Below are positions 7,901 to 15,735 of a DNA stretch of 64,000 bases, piece by piece. Within the stretch, counting starts at the first letter, position 1, and every line of letters starts with the position of its first letter. Made by a program: the position numbers and the translations under genes. The notes under the pieces were generated by a model, which did no database searches, had not been told where the DNA came from, and was given only the letters and a program-made list of their open reading frames with translations. This stretch comes from Deltaproteobacteria bacterium (GTDB lineage Bacteria; Myxococcota_A; Polyangia; GCA-2747355; JADLHG01), in contig JADLHG010000033.1 in the NCBI GenBank assembly GCA_020848905.1, positions 1-64,000 on the forward strand, written 5' to 3'.

Positions 7901-9957
7901 TCGCGTTCCGGCCCGACGGCGAGCTCCTCGCCTCCGCCGGTGCGGACGGCCTCGTCCGTCTCTGGGATCCGCGCGCTCCGGGGGCGGCGCGGGTGCTGCG
8001 CGGGCCGGGGCGCGGGAGCCGCAGCGTGGTCTTCTCCCCCGACGGGCGCACGCTCGCCGTGGTCGGCGCGAAAGGGGTCGTCCACCTCTGGGAGCCGCGC
8101 TCGGGGACGCTGCGACGCACGCTCCGCTCGGGCGCGGTGGAGCTGCGGCAGCTCGCCTTCAGCCCCGATGGTCGGTGGCTGGCGGGGGGCGGCTCGGATC
8201 AGCGCGTGCACGTTTGGGACGCTCGTTCCGAGGCCGAGGAGCCGGCGTTCGCGCTGCCGGGGCACGGCGGCACGGTGGCCTCGGTCAGCTTCAGTCCCGA
8301 CGGGCGCACGCTCGCTTCGGGGAGCTACGACCAGTCGATCCGCCTCTGGGATCTCGAGACGCGCGTGCTCCTGCGCCAGCTCGAGGGTCACGGGTCGATC
8401 GTCCTCGGCGTGCGCTTCAGCCCCGATGGCTCGAGGCTCGCTTCGTGCAGCTACGACCAGACCGTGCGCCTCTGGCGGCTCGGCGGAACGCCGGACCCGC
8501 GGCTCGAGGGGCACACGGGCGGCGTCCTCGGCCTGGCCTTCAGCCCCGACGGCCGGCGCATCGCCTCGGGGGGCGCGGACCGATCGGTGCGGCTCTGGGA
8601 CGTTTCGCGTGGAGCTCCCACGCGCGTGCTGCGGGGCCACGAGAACACGGTGTCGGGCGTCAGCTTCGCTGCGGACGGCCAGCGTCTCGCCACGGCCAGC
8701 TACGACGGCACGGTGCGCCTGTGGGACGCGCGGTCGGGCGCGGAGCAAGAACGCCTGCTCGGGCATCGGGACAAGGTCCGGGGTGTCGCCTTCGGCCCGG
8801 GCGGCACGCGGCTCGCTTCGTACGGCGAGGACCGGACGATCCGCGTGTGGGAGCTCGGCGGCGGCCCCCCCCGCGGGGTGCGGTTGCCGCGTACGCTCGA
8901 CGGGCATGCCGGGACCGTCTTCTCGGCGAGCTTCAGCGCCGACGGGCGGTGGCTGGCGAGCGCCAGCGCGGATCGGACCGTTCGCGTCTGGGACCTCGCG
9001 AGCGGAGCGTGCCGGGCGGTGCTGCGAGGCCACAGCCGGGCGGTGTGGGGGGTAGGCTTCAGCCCCGACGGCTCGCAGCTCGTCTCGAGCGGCGAGGATG
9101 GGACGGTTCGTCTCTGGAACAGGACCGGGACGCGCAGCCGCGTGCTCCTCCACGAGGGGCTGCGGTTCTACTGGCTCGCCTTCCATCCCGATGGTGGGCG
9201 CGTCGGCGTGGCCGCTTCGGACGGCACGGTGCGGATCGTCCAGCTCGCGACCGGGCGGACCGTGGCGCTCAAGGGGCACCGCGGAGAGGTGGCGGTGGTG
9301 CGCTTCAGTCCCGACGGCGCCCAGGCCGTGACGAGCGGCGACGATGGCACCGTGCGGCTGTGGGATGCGACGAGCGGCAGGCCCGTTTGGAGGACCGCGC
9401 TCGTGCGCTCTTCGCCGCCGGAGCTCCGCGTGCTCGGCGGGGGCGAGGTCCTGCTCACGGAAGGTGCGAAGGAGCGTCGGGTGCGCGTCACGCGAGAGCC
9501 GGGGCTGACCGCTGCCGCGCGGGTGGAGGAGGGCTTCGCGCTCGGCTTCGAGGACGGAACGATCGATCTCGCGCCCGCAGAGGACGGCGCGAGGCGGCCC
9601 CGCACGCGCTTCGAACGGGGGACCGCGGGCTCTCCGGTGCTGCGGCTGATCCCCGGACCGAGGGAGACACTGGTCGTGGGCCACGCGAGCGGGCTCGTCG
9701 CGCTGTGGGATCTCCGGACCGGCGTGCGGCTGGAGGAGCTCCGTCTGCACGGCGCCGTGCAGCACCTGTCCCTCGTGGGATCGAGGCTCCAGGGGGCGAG
9801 CGAGCTCGGGGACGCGCGGAGCTGGGATCTCGGCCTCTACGCGCTGCCTTACTGCGAGCTCCTGGTGCGGGTCTGGCGCGAGGTGCCTCTGCGTGCGGAG
9901 GGTCCGGCGTTCGTGCTCCAGCCTGTGCCCCCCGATCATCCCTGTCGGCCGCGGTAG
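4921..9957 (+). CDS. Anti-sigma zinc finger - Ser/Thr kinase - STAND NTPase - TM - WD40 fusion
   Basis: About 1678 residues. Order: anti-sigma-type zinc finger (HISRCPEC, H-x3-C-x2-C, residues 28-35); Ser/Thr kinase with Gly loop GAGGMGEVY, Lys117, HRDLKPAN, DFG and APE all intact (about 87-350); STAND NTPase of the nSTAND1 type with P-loop GPSGAGKSS (398-406) and Walker B LFVDQLEELF; an Arg-rich stretch then one transmembrane helix (about 800-825); then 14 clear WD40 repeats plus a degenerate one, enough for two seven-bladed propellers. Kinase and ATPase would be cytoplasmic and the propellers on the other side of the membrane. The start is TTG: I prefer 4921 (GCGAGG upstream) over the in-frame TTG at 4882. 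Divergent from a sigma factor that it probably binds. All catalytic motifs look functional. Confidence 0.85.
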   Translation: MRCLDEYRLVDLLDGRLSAEVTEEVERHISRCPECRRLLSALTKATIADSKAPSPPGPRSAGSAEGPDATPVADRATAFAPGTTVDGFLVLRWIGAGGMGEVYLARDLKLGRKVALKLIRPARLGSPAVVERFLSEARLTATFSHPHIVTLYSLGEHEGQPYAALEYVEGDTLQQRLGEERLGPAQCVRIGLAIAEALAEAHRHGILHRDLKPANIMLAKDGRLRVLDFGLAKALQEASAAVPDTALFGSPLYMAPEQWRVERCTTATDLWAWGVIFYRMLEGRLPYQATSLSGQRELVLGGGRPPLGSGETVPPDVLERMFQCLSTEPSARPSAEEVVETLKRAALGRRASTPAAPSPFRGLLPFAERHAASFFGREREVAALLERLRDEPLLTIAGPSGAGKSSFVQAGLIPGLRESGRWTVLGLRPGREPFLALAERLVHGESSGGGSGSSPEEARQLAEELRETPSALGLWLQRLALREGSRVVLFVDQLEELFTQGADEVVRRSFVQALLTAADDPAAPVRVLLTIRDDFLYRLVESSESAEALERVTFLRLPDESALRELLVRPLEVHGYRFEDPELANEMVADVRGESACLPLLQFAAQALWEERDEERRLLLRERYRELGGVVGALAHHADSVLSGLSAGEVGLARELLLRLVSAEGTRRVLPQDEVLEGLAEGASEVLRRLVQARLLTVRKAPASDPGRAELELVHEALIRVWTRLARWVEESREGFALLAELRQAAELWERRGRRDEEVWQGQAIQDALRAVERRPAPVSSQVSRFLEAGLKKARARRRRRRAASVAAGGLLLVVALASLTVAWALHRARRTAEEERRLAVEQRSSARHRLAEALQRSATLALLRGAPLEARVKLRSSLELEDAMPSRALLRQLDAEPLLWKQEVGSVAHDLAFSPDGRRLAVATHGKTIQLFEVETGAGRVLRGHADQVLSLAFSRDGRLLASGSWSGEVRLWELASGQAKLLVGHQGAVFGVAFRPDGELLASAGADGLVRLWDPRAPGAARVLRGPGRGSRSVVFSPDGRTLAVVGAKGVVHLWEPRSGTLRRTLRSGAVELRQLAFSPDGRWLAGGGSDQRVHVWDARSEAEEPAFALPGHGGTVASVSFSPDGRTLASGSYDQSIRLWDLETRVLLRQLEGHGSIVLGVRFSPDGSRLASCSYDQTVRLWRLGGTPDPRLEGHTGGVLGLAFSPDGRRIASGGADRSVRLWDVSRGAPTRVLRGHENTVSGVSFAADGQRLATASYDGTVRLWDARSGAEQERLLGHRDKVRGVAFGPGGTRLASYGEDRTIRVWELGGGPPRGVRLPRTLDGHAGTVFSASFSADGRWLASASADRTVRVWDLASGACRAVLRGHSRAVWGVGFSPDGSQLVSSGEDGTVRLWNRTGTRSRVLLHEGLRFYWLAFHPDGGRVGVAASDGTVRIVQLATGRTVALKGHRGEVAVVRFSPDGAQAVTSGDDGTVRLWDATSGRPVWRTALVRSSPPELRVLGGGEVLLTEGAKERRVRVTREPGLTAAARVEEGFALGFEDGTIDLAPAEDGARRPRTRFERGTAGSPVLRLIPGPRETLVVGHASGLVALWDLRTGVRLEELRLHGAVQHLSLVGSRLQGASELGDARSWDLGLYALPYCELLVRVWREVPLRAEGPAFVLQPVPPDHPCRPR

Positions 9958-10020
9958 CCCGGGCCGCGACGCGCTCCGCCTCCGAGGCAACCGGAGGGCG
10001 CGTGGTAGACTCAAAGGGAG

Positions 10021-10614
10021 ATGCGGCCGAGGAGCTCAGGGGTCTCGTTTCGCTTCGGCGGCGGGCGCGTCGGGATCGTGGCCGGCCTGCTCTTGCTCGC
10101 CGGGGGGCTTCTCGCGGCAGGAGCGCCCGTCGCGGGGGCCGACGTGCCCGACCCGGATCCGCCCCTCACCGCGCAGCCGCTACGCCTCTCGCTCCTCGAC
10201 GAGAACGACCCGCTCGAGCACGGCCTATCGCCCCTGTGCCGCGACACGGTGGTCGCGCAAGGCGCGCGCGGCACGGTCTTCTCGCGAAGCGCGTGGCGCC
10301 GGCCGCTTACGGGTCGCCTCACGCTGCACACCGTCGCGCGTTTCGGCTGCCCCAAGAGCGCGGGGGGGGCGGTGGGGCTCACGCACGTCACGCGCCTCTC
10401 CCCGGCGCTCGACCTGGTGCTCGGCGCGGGCGTCGCGCACTACCCTCAGCTGCTGCGCGGTGGGTCTCTCACGAAGGCTGTGCTCCGGACGGACCTCGTG
10501 GTGCAGCTCCCCGGCGGGGGGAGCGTCAGCACGGGAGTGCAGTGGATCGACCTGCGCCCCTCGAAGGGCGTCGGGCCCAAGCGCCTCGGTCTCTCGGTCT
10601 CGGGCCAGTTCTGA
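10021..10614 (+). CDS. Exported protein, possible small outer-membrane barrel
   Basis: A 197-residue protein with a long signal peptide (hydrophobic core IVAGLLLLAGGLLAAG, likely cleavage after AGA). The mature part has alternating-residue strands ending in a C-terminal phenylalanine (SVSGQF), a pattern common in outer-membrane beta-barrels, but only four to six strands are evident. Two cysteines (PLCRDT, RFGCPK). The ATG at 10021 sits directly behind AAAGGGAG, which is closer than ideal, so a slightly later start is possible. It lies 63 bases after the kinase gene in the same direction and could be co-transcribed; no functional link is known. Family not recognised. Confidence 0.55.
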   Translation: MRPRSSGVSFRFGGGRVGIVAGLLLLAGGLLAAGAPVAGADVPDPDPPLTAQPLRLSLLDENDPLEHGLSPLCRDTVVAQGARGTVFSRSAWRRPLTGRLTLHTVARFGCPKSAGGAVGLTHVTRLSPALDLVLGAGVAHYPQLLRGGSLTKAVLRTDLVVQLPGGGSVSTGVQWIDLRPSKGVGPKRLGLSVSGQF

Positions 10615-10628
10615 GGCTGCTCGGAGCT

Positions 10629-13238
10629 TTAAGGGGCTCCCACCGCGATGCGGACCCGGCGTTGCCCGGAGCGCGTGTCGATCCAGGCCACGAGGGCGCG
10701 TCCCTTCGCGAGGGGAGCCACGACCGGCGTGAACTGGTAGCTCGGGCCGTCTCCTCCGTCGTCCACCCGCTGCTCGGGGGCGAAGCTCTCGCCGCCGTCC
10801 ACGCTCTTGGCCAGGTAGAGGTCGTTGCCGTCGGCGCGGAAGTCCTGCCAGATGGCGAGGACGGTGCGGGGACCGAGCGAGGTCAGCCGTGGACGCCAGG
10901 CGCTGCTGCCGGCCCCTCCGCGAGCGAGCTCCTGGCTCGCGCCGAAGGAAGGCGCCCCGCGCGCCACGCGGACCGAGGCGCGTGCTTCCCGACGACGCCG
11001 GTCGGCCCACGCGGCGACCAGCGTGCCGTCCTCGAGCAGGGCGAGCGCGGGGTCGTTGTGCTTGCGCTCGAGCATTGTCGCGCCCGCGTCGTCGATCCGC
11101 GTCGCGGCGGAGAAGGAGGCCCCATCGTCCTCGGAGCGCGACAGGAAGAGGTCCCAGTTGTAGTTGCGATAGCCGACCCAGGCGACCGCGACGGTGCGGC
11201 CGCTCGCGACGATCGCGGGAGCCCAGTGGTTGTTGCGCGGATCCGGGGCGGGGCGCGCAGGAGGCGCGCCGTCGGCGTTCACGGTGGTGAAGGTGTCGCC
11301 CCCCGACGGCACGCGGGCCACGCGGACGCGTGCGTTGCCCTGCTGGCCACCCACGTAGGCCAAATAGAGGTGCGTGGCAGAGGAGGCCAGCGCCGGGGTC
11401 CAGTCGTCGGCCGGAGCGGCGGGCTCGGGCAGCGCGAGCGCGGCGAACGACGCTCCACCGTCGAGAGAGCGGACCGCCCGGATGCGGCGATCCCTCCCCG
11501 AGACCGACTGCCAGGCGACATAGAGGGCCTCGCCCTGCCACGCGACGGCGGGGGTGTGCTGCCGCTCGGGCCCCGGGGCGACGGCGCGCGCCGCGGAAAA
11601 GGTCTGCCCTCCGTCGCGCGAGACCGAGAGGTAGGTCTGCGCTCGCCCGTCACGCGCGTCCTGCCAGGCGAGGGCCACGCGCTCCTGCCCGTCGCTGGCG
11701 ACCGCCGGGAAGCGCTGCTCGCCGACCGCGGTGGGAGCCAGCTCGCGGCTCGGTCCGAGCGCGCCCGGTGGACCGTGCGGCGCCTGCGGGAAGCGTCCGA
11801 GCTCGGCATCCGCGGCCACGACCGTCTGCACGTAGGCGTTCTCTTTCGCTCCGCCGGGGACGAGCGTCTCGCCGACGGCGCGGAGCCGCCGCCGCCGCTC
11901 GTCGAGGGAAAGCGACGGATCTGCACGACCGGGGTCTGGAGCCACCCAGGGAGCAACGGCGAGGAAGCCCGCGGCCGGGTCCTGCCCGATGTAGGCCCAG
12001 CGGCGCGAGCCGGGCAGCGCGTCGCCGACGATGGAGGACTGACCGTCGAGGATGCGTTCCATCACGTTGCCCGTCCAGAGCGGCATGACGCCGTAGCGCA
12101 GGCCGTCGAGCCGCTGCACGGCGTTCCAGGCGCTGCCGCGCAGCGTGTCCGGGCGCCAGGCGTCGGCCGGGTCGACGGAGCCCTCGAAGCCGCACGGGGG
12201 ATTCGGGCACTCGGGAACCGCCCAGCCCTCGAAGGCCACGGGCTGCACGAGCACCTCCGCACCGAGAATGTCGAGCCGGTCGGGCAGGTCGGCCATGAAG
12301 GCATCCTTGCAGACGAGCAGGCCGAGCCGCGCGAAGCCGAGGTCGATCGGTTCGGCGCCGGCGACCGGGCCCCAGCGCAGCTCGAGCGGGCTCTCCTCGG
12401 CCGAGACGAGGTAGGCCTTGCGGTAGTCGGCGACGATCTCGCCCATAGGCGAGAGGACGAGGGCCTTGTTGTAGATCTGTCGCTCGCGGGCGACGTAGAC
12501 GTACCCCGGTGAGGCGAGGTCGGGGTCGGCGAGGGCGGCCAGCTCTCCGGGGGCCTCGCTGCGCTCGACGGTGCCCGCGACGTCGGCGGTGGTGACGACC
12601 CACGCGCCGGTGGAGCGCGCCACCTCGCGGCTCGTCTCGTAGACCGCGCGCCAGACGGTGTCGGTGAGGGCGAGCTGCAGCTTCTCGCCGAGACCGAGGT
12701 CTGCCCACTGCGCCTCGTAGTGGGCGAGCGCTCGCTCGTAGGTCGAGAGGAGCAGGAGGGCCGCACCGACCGTGCTCTTCTGGCGGCGCGCGAGGGTCGC
12801 CCGGCTGCCGATCCCCATCGCGAGGACGCTCAGCGTCTCGGGGAAGACGATCACGTTGGGACGGTCGGTGGCGAGACAGGGACGCACGGAGCGCTCGATC
12901 TCGCCGAGGACGGCCGCGCGGAAGTCCTCGTAGGTCGCCACGCGGGCGAAGTCGGCGCGCAGCTGCACGGCGAAGACGCGGAAGGTGCCTTGCGCGGAAA
13001 AGGCGTGCTCGGCGCAGGGGACGGCACGTGCGTCGCTGCGCGGGCCGGCGTCGCCGGAGGAGGCGTCGGTAGGCAACGTGCTCGGCGGCGCGCCGCAAGC
13101 GATCGTGTGGAGGAGGAGCGCCCCCGCGGCCCCGAGGAGAAGCCGCGACGGTGGTCGGGCGCTCCCGGTCGGGGCTGCAGAGCGGACCGGGCGGTTCGGC
13201 GGGCGAGAGGTGCGAGGGCTGTGCTGCATGCGGAGCAT
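10629..13238 (-). CDS. Lipoprotein: nitrilase-family domain fused to sialidase-like BNR propeller
   Basis: About 869 residues. Basic N-terminus, hydrophobic segment and lipobox HTIAC, an Asp/Ser/Gly linker, then a carbon-nitrogen hydrolase domain with the full catalytic triad: Glu134 (VIVFPETLS), Lys274 (ADYRKAYLV) and Cys310 (LLVCKDAF). From about residue 500 there is a sialidase-like beta-propeller with repeated Asp-boxes: SRDGGQTF, SLDGGASF, SEDDGASF, SVDGGESF. Nitrilase enzymes are usually cytoplasmic amidases, or the apolipoprotein acyltransferase Lnt; an exported, lipid-anchored one with a propeller is unusual. The biotinidase/vanin group is the nearest exported analogue by general knowledge. 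Two ATGs (13238, 13229) are possible starts; neither has a clear ribosome site. Probably a surface amidase with a glycan- or protein-binding propeller; substrate unknown. Confidence 0.8.
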   Translation of the reverse strand: MLRMQHSPRTSRPPNRPVRSAAPTGSARPPSRLLLGAAGALLLHTIACGAPPSTLPTDASSGDAGPRSDARAVPCAEHAFSAQGTFRVFAVQLRADFARVATYEDFRAAVLGEIERSVRPCLATDRPNVIVFPETLSVLAMGIGSRATLARRQKSTVGAALLLLSTYERALAHYEAQWADLGLGEKLQLALTDTVWRAVYETSREVARSTGAWVVTTADVAGTVERSEAPGELAALADPDLASPGYVYVARERQIYNKALVLSPMGEIVADYRKAYLVSAEESPLELRWGPVAGAEPIDLGFARLGLLVCKDAFMADLPDRLDILGAEVLVQPVAFEGWAVPECPNPPCGFEGSVDPADAWRPDTLRGSAWNAVQRLDGLRYGVMPLWTGNVMERILDGQSSIVGDALPGSRRWAYIGQDPAAGFLAVAPWVAPDPGRADPSLSLDERRRRLRAVGETLVPGGAKENAYVQTVVAADAELGRFPQAPHGPPGALGPSRELAPTAVGEQRFPAVASDGQERVALAWQDARDGRAQTYLSVSRDGGQTFSAARAVAPGPERQHTPAVAWQGEALYVAWQSVSGRDRRIRAVRSLDGGASFAALALPEPAAPADDWTPALASSATHLYLAYVGGQQGNARVRVARVPSGGDTFTTVNADGAPPARPAPDPRNNHWAPAIVASGRTVAVAWVGYRNYNWDLFLSRSEDDGASFSAATRIDDAGATMLERKHNDPALALLEDGTLVAAWADRRRREARASVRVARGAPSFGASQELARGGAGSSAWRPRLTSLGPRTVLAIWQDFRADGNDLYLAKSVDGGESFAPEQRVDDGGDGPSYQFTPVVAPLAKGRALVAWIDTRSGQRRVRIAVGAP

Positions 13239-13376
13239 GTTGCGCGGCGCCCGGGTCCCTGTCGAGGACCGCGAGGGGACCGAATGGCCGGTCCTGTCAC
13301 TGCCGGTCGGCCGCGCCACGGCCGCGTCACGACTTGCCGGCGGCAGAGCTCCGCTGCTAGCGTTCGCCCCCCAACC

Positions 13377-13383
13377 AAGGAGG
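13377..13383 (+). promoter_or_regulatory. Ribosome binding site deciding a GTG start
   Basis: AAGGAGG, six bases before the GTG at 13390. It fixes the start of the glutathione S-transferase gene although the frame stays open for more than 130 codons upstream. Confidence 0.85.
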
Positions 13384-13389
13384 ACGACC

Positions 13390-14013
13390 GTGGCGCTGCG
13401 TCTCTACTACAACTCCGCTTCCCAGCACTCCCGACGGGATCAGGTGGCCGTGATCGAGCTCGGTCTCGACGTGGAGCTCAAGCCCGTGGACTTCATGAAG
13501 GGCGAGCACAAGGCGCCCGACTTCCTCGCGCACAACCCGAACGGCAAGGTGCCGCTCCTCGAGCACGACGGACTGTGGCTCTGGGAGTCGAACGCGATCA
13601 TGGCCTACCTCGCCGACCTGCGGCCCGAGCGGGGGCTCTATCCGACGGAGCCGCGGGCGCGCGCCGACGTGAACCGCTGGCTCTTCTGGGAGGCGGCGCA
13701 CTTCGGGCCGGCCTGCCTGCGCCTGACCTGGGAGCGCGTCATGAAGCCCACGTTCATGAAGCAGGACCCGAACCCGGTGCTCGTGGCCGACGGAGAGCAG
13801 AACCTGCAGCGCTTCGCGGCGGTGCTGGACAGCCAGCTCGCCGGCAAGGAGTACGTCACCGGGCGGCTGTCGATCGCGGACTTCGCCCTCGCGTCGGTTC
13901 TTGCCTATCGCGTACCCGCGCGCATGGAGCTCGGGGCATTCCCGCAGCTACGCGGCTGGCTGGGGCGCATCGAGGCGCGCGAGAGCTGGAAGCAGACGGC
14001 GCCGCGTTTCTAA
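13390..14013 (+). CDS. Glutathione S-transferase family protein
   Basis: A 207-residue cytosolic GST-fold protein starting at GTG (perfect ribosome site). The thioredoxin-like N-domain (1-80) has LYYNSASQHSRR at the active-site end of the first helix, cis-Pro in GKVPLLE, and the glutathione-binding WESNAIMAYLA. The helical C-domain (90-200) has the N-capping signature LSIADFALASVL. Length and layout are standard. It may conjugate or reduce electrophiles with glutathione or act as a small-molecule isomerase; the sequence does not settle which. Stand-alone gene, divergent from the nitrilase fusion with about 150 bases between. Confidence 0.9.
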   Translation: MALRLYYNSASQHSRRDQVAVIELGLDVELKPVDFMKGEHKAPDFLAHNPNGKVPLLEHDGLWLWESNAIMAYLADLRPERGLYPTEPRARADVNRWLFWEAAHFGPACLRLTWERVMKPTFMKQDPNPVLVADGEQNLQRFAAVLDSQLAGKEYVTGRLSIADFALASVLAYRVPARMELGAFPQLRGWLGRIEARESWKQTAPRF

Positions 14014-14079
14014 GCCCGAAGGTCTACCCCGCCGGACCGCGCACGCCGAGCGAGTCCACCTCCCGCGATCGCCTCCCCG

Positions 14080-15090
14080 TCAGCGCCCCGCGTGCTGCAC
14101 GATGGACGTGAGCCAGGATGACATCGCCGAGAGCACCTCGTGCGGGATCTCCGCGGCGGGAACGTCCTCTCTCGCGGTGCGGAAGAAGGCCTTGCCGATC
14201 GGGTTCGAGCCGTAGGCCACGAGGCCGTTGTACGCGTGGAGGTCCACCCGTCCGTTGCTGCCGAGGCGATAGACCTGCCACGGCATGCCGTCGGCGCTGC
14301 GCCCCACGGCGAACTCGGAGCTGCCGTGCAGGCGGCCGTCCGCGGTCACCGAGAAGTTCTGGGAGTATCTGGACACGCATGCGTTGGTGATAGAGGTCTG
14401 TCCGAGCGCCCGCTCGATGGCCGTCACCTGGGCTTCGTCGAGGGCGTTCAGGACCGCGTCGCTCCAGCCCGTGAGCAGGGGCAGCCGTTTTGCGAGCTCC
14501 ACCCGCGTCGCGAGCTGCGTCCGCAGGGCGCTCGCCGTGCGTCCGAGCGTCCGGCACTCCGCCACGCGGCTCTCGCTGCGCGCGGTGCCGATCATGCTCT
14601 CGACGCGGCCGAGGAAGTCGAAGCTGTCGTAGTCGCCCGAATGGAACGCCAGCATGCCCATCCGGCCGACCCGCATCCAGCGGGCGTCCAGCACCTCGTT
14701 CGAGCCGCGCGACGGGACCGTGAGGCGATAGAGCCGCCCCTCGGCGTCGATGGCCATGGCGTAGGTCCAGTTGTGCGCCTTCACGTTGTAGGTGTCGGCG
14801 AGCACGGCGAGGCGCTTGCCGCGGTACTCGATGACCCGCGCTGGCGCCTTCGCCTGGCTGCCCGGCGCGGCGTCGAGGGTGCGAAAGAGCTCCGCGGCGC
14901 TCTGCTGCAGCGCGGTCCGGAAGGCGGCGTTCGCCTGGCGGTGGGCGCGAGACCACGCGGTGCGCGTCCGGGCCACGAAGGCGGGCTCTCCCTGGCGGGT
15001 CTCCGCGGCGTGGGCCGGGACCGAGCTGGCGGCGGCGACGAGCGCCGCGAGGCCGAGCCATCTGCACCGCGACGAAGAAGAGGTCATCAT
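14080..15090 (-). CDS. Exported protein of unknown function
   Basis: A 336-residue protein with a Sec signal peptide (WLGLAALVAAASSVPAHA, cut before AET). Tandem ATGs at 15090 and 15087 follow a CGGAGACTC ribosome site. The mature part has few cysteines (AECRTLG, NACVSRY), a His/Asn-rich middle (YNVKAHNWTY) and a beta-rich second half (GRLYRLTVPSRG, DGRLHGSSEF). No catalytic signature or family recognised. It converges with the GST gene and is followed upstream on the same strand by other small exported proteins, but spacing of more than 200 bases argues against one operon. Confidence 0.6.
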   Translation of the reverse strand: MMTSSSSRCRWLGLAALVAAASSVPAHAAETRQGEPAFVARTRTAWSRAHRQANAAFRTALQQSAAELFRTLDAAPGSQAKAPARVIEYRGKRLAVLADTYNVKAHNWTYAMAIDAEGRLYRLTVPSRGSNEVLDARWMRVGRMGMLAFHSGDYDSFDFLGRVESMIGTARSESRVAECRTLGRTASALRTQLATRVELAKRLPLLTGWSDAVLNALDEAQVTAIERALGQTSITNACVSRYSQNFSVTADGRLHGSSEFAVGRSADGMPWQVYRLGSNGRVDLHAYNGLVAYGSNPIGKAFFRTAREDVPAAEIPHEVLSAMSSWLTSIVQHAGR

Positions 15091-15257
15091 GCGGAGTCTC
15101 CGATGGCAGGCCGGTTGTGCACCGACCGTGCCAGGAGCGCACCGCAGGGATTGCCTGTAGATGGCCGTTTCCGACGGGGACTATGGGGCGGGCCACCCTG
15201 GCGGGTGGCGCCAGCGCCGGCGCCGGTGGCCGAGCCCGCCAGCACTACGGTCGGATG

Positions 15258-15296
15258 CCCGGCGCCAGAGCCCGATTCCCGGCGCCAGAGCCCGAT
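15258..15296. repeat. 20-bp direct repeat, two copies
   Basis: The 19-mer CCCGGCGCCAGAGCCCGAT occurs at 15258-15276 and again at 15278-15296, period 20. It lies just behind the stop codon of the small exported protein at 15304-15678 (minus strand), in a GC-rich stretch that also contains GGCGCC palindromes. It could be a slippage product or a transcript-end structure; no T-run follows. Confidence 0.7.
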
Positions 15297-15303
15297 GCTC
15301 TCG

Positions 15304-15678
15304 CTACAGCCCCATGCCCGCGTCGCACCGCACCACGTCGTTCCGGTGCAGCCAAAGGCTCAGGCGCGTGAACACGCTCGGCTTGAAGGTCACCTTCGTG
15401 GGTGGCTGCCGGTTCGCCGTGCGGACCAGGTACGCGTGCGGATCGCCCACGACGCGGCCGCGCTGGTTGACCCAGTGGTCCACGATAGGCCGGAGCAAGA
15501 GCGGCACGCGTGCCGGATTCACGCGCGCATACAGACGCTGCTCCATCCGCTCGACCGCCTTCGCGAGGAACCCCCCGCTCTTCTCGCCCGCCATGGCCGG
15601 TGCCGCCGCGAGCAGGATGCTCAGGACGAGCACGCGGCTCAGCCCTCGAATCGCCTTGCGTACTACCTCGTGTCGCAT
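15304..15678 (-). CDS. Small exported protein, unknown
   Basis: A 124-residue protein with signal peptide (VLVLSILLAAAPAMAGE, cleavage near AMA-GE). I chose the ATG at 15678 (ribosome site CGGAG) rather than the in-frame TTG two codons upstream. The mature 90 residues are basic, amphipathic and helical at first (FLAKAVERMEQRLYARV), then contain VDHWVNQRGRVVGDP and a single C-terminal Cys (VRCDAG). No family recognised. It follows the lipoprotein gene at 15736 by only 57 bases on the same strand and may be co-transcribed with it. Confidence 0.55.
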   Translation of the reverse strand: MRHEVVRKAIRGLSRVLVLSILLAAAPAMAGEKSGGFLAKAVERMEQRLYARVNPARVPLLLRPIVDHWVNQRGRVVGDPHAYLVRTANRQPPTKVTFKPSVFTRLSLWLHRNDVVRCDAGMGL

Positions 15679-15735
15679 GACCAAGCTCCGTTCTGTCGCG
15701 AGAGACGCGCTCTCGTGGCTCGTGGCGCCGCGCGC

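Noticed and set aside
7543-10014. An 823-residue minus-strand frame opposite the WD40 repeats
   Set aside because: Its regular His/Arg/Pro repeats mirror the WD40 repeats on the other strand; no independent motif.
15258-15296. Short direct repeats as a CRISPR array
   Set aside because: Two copies with one base between them, no spacers, and no cas genes in the window.
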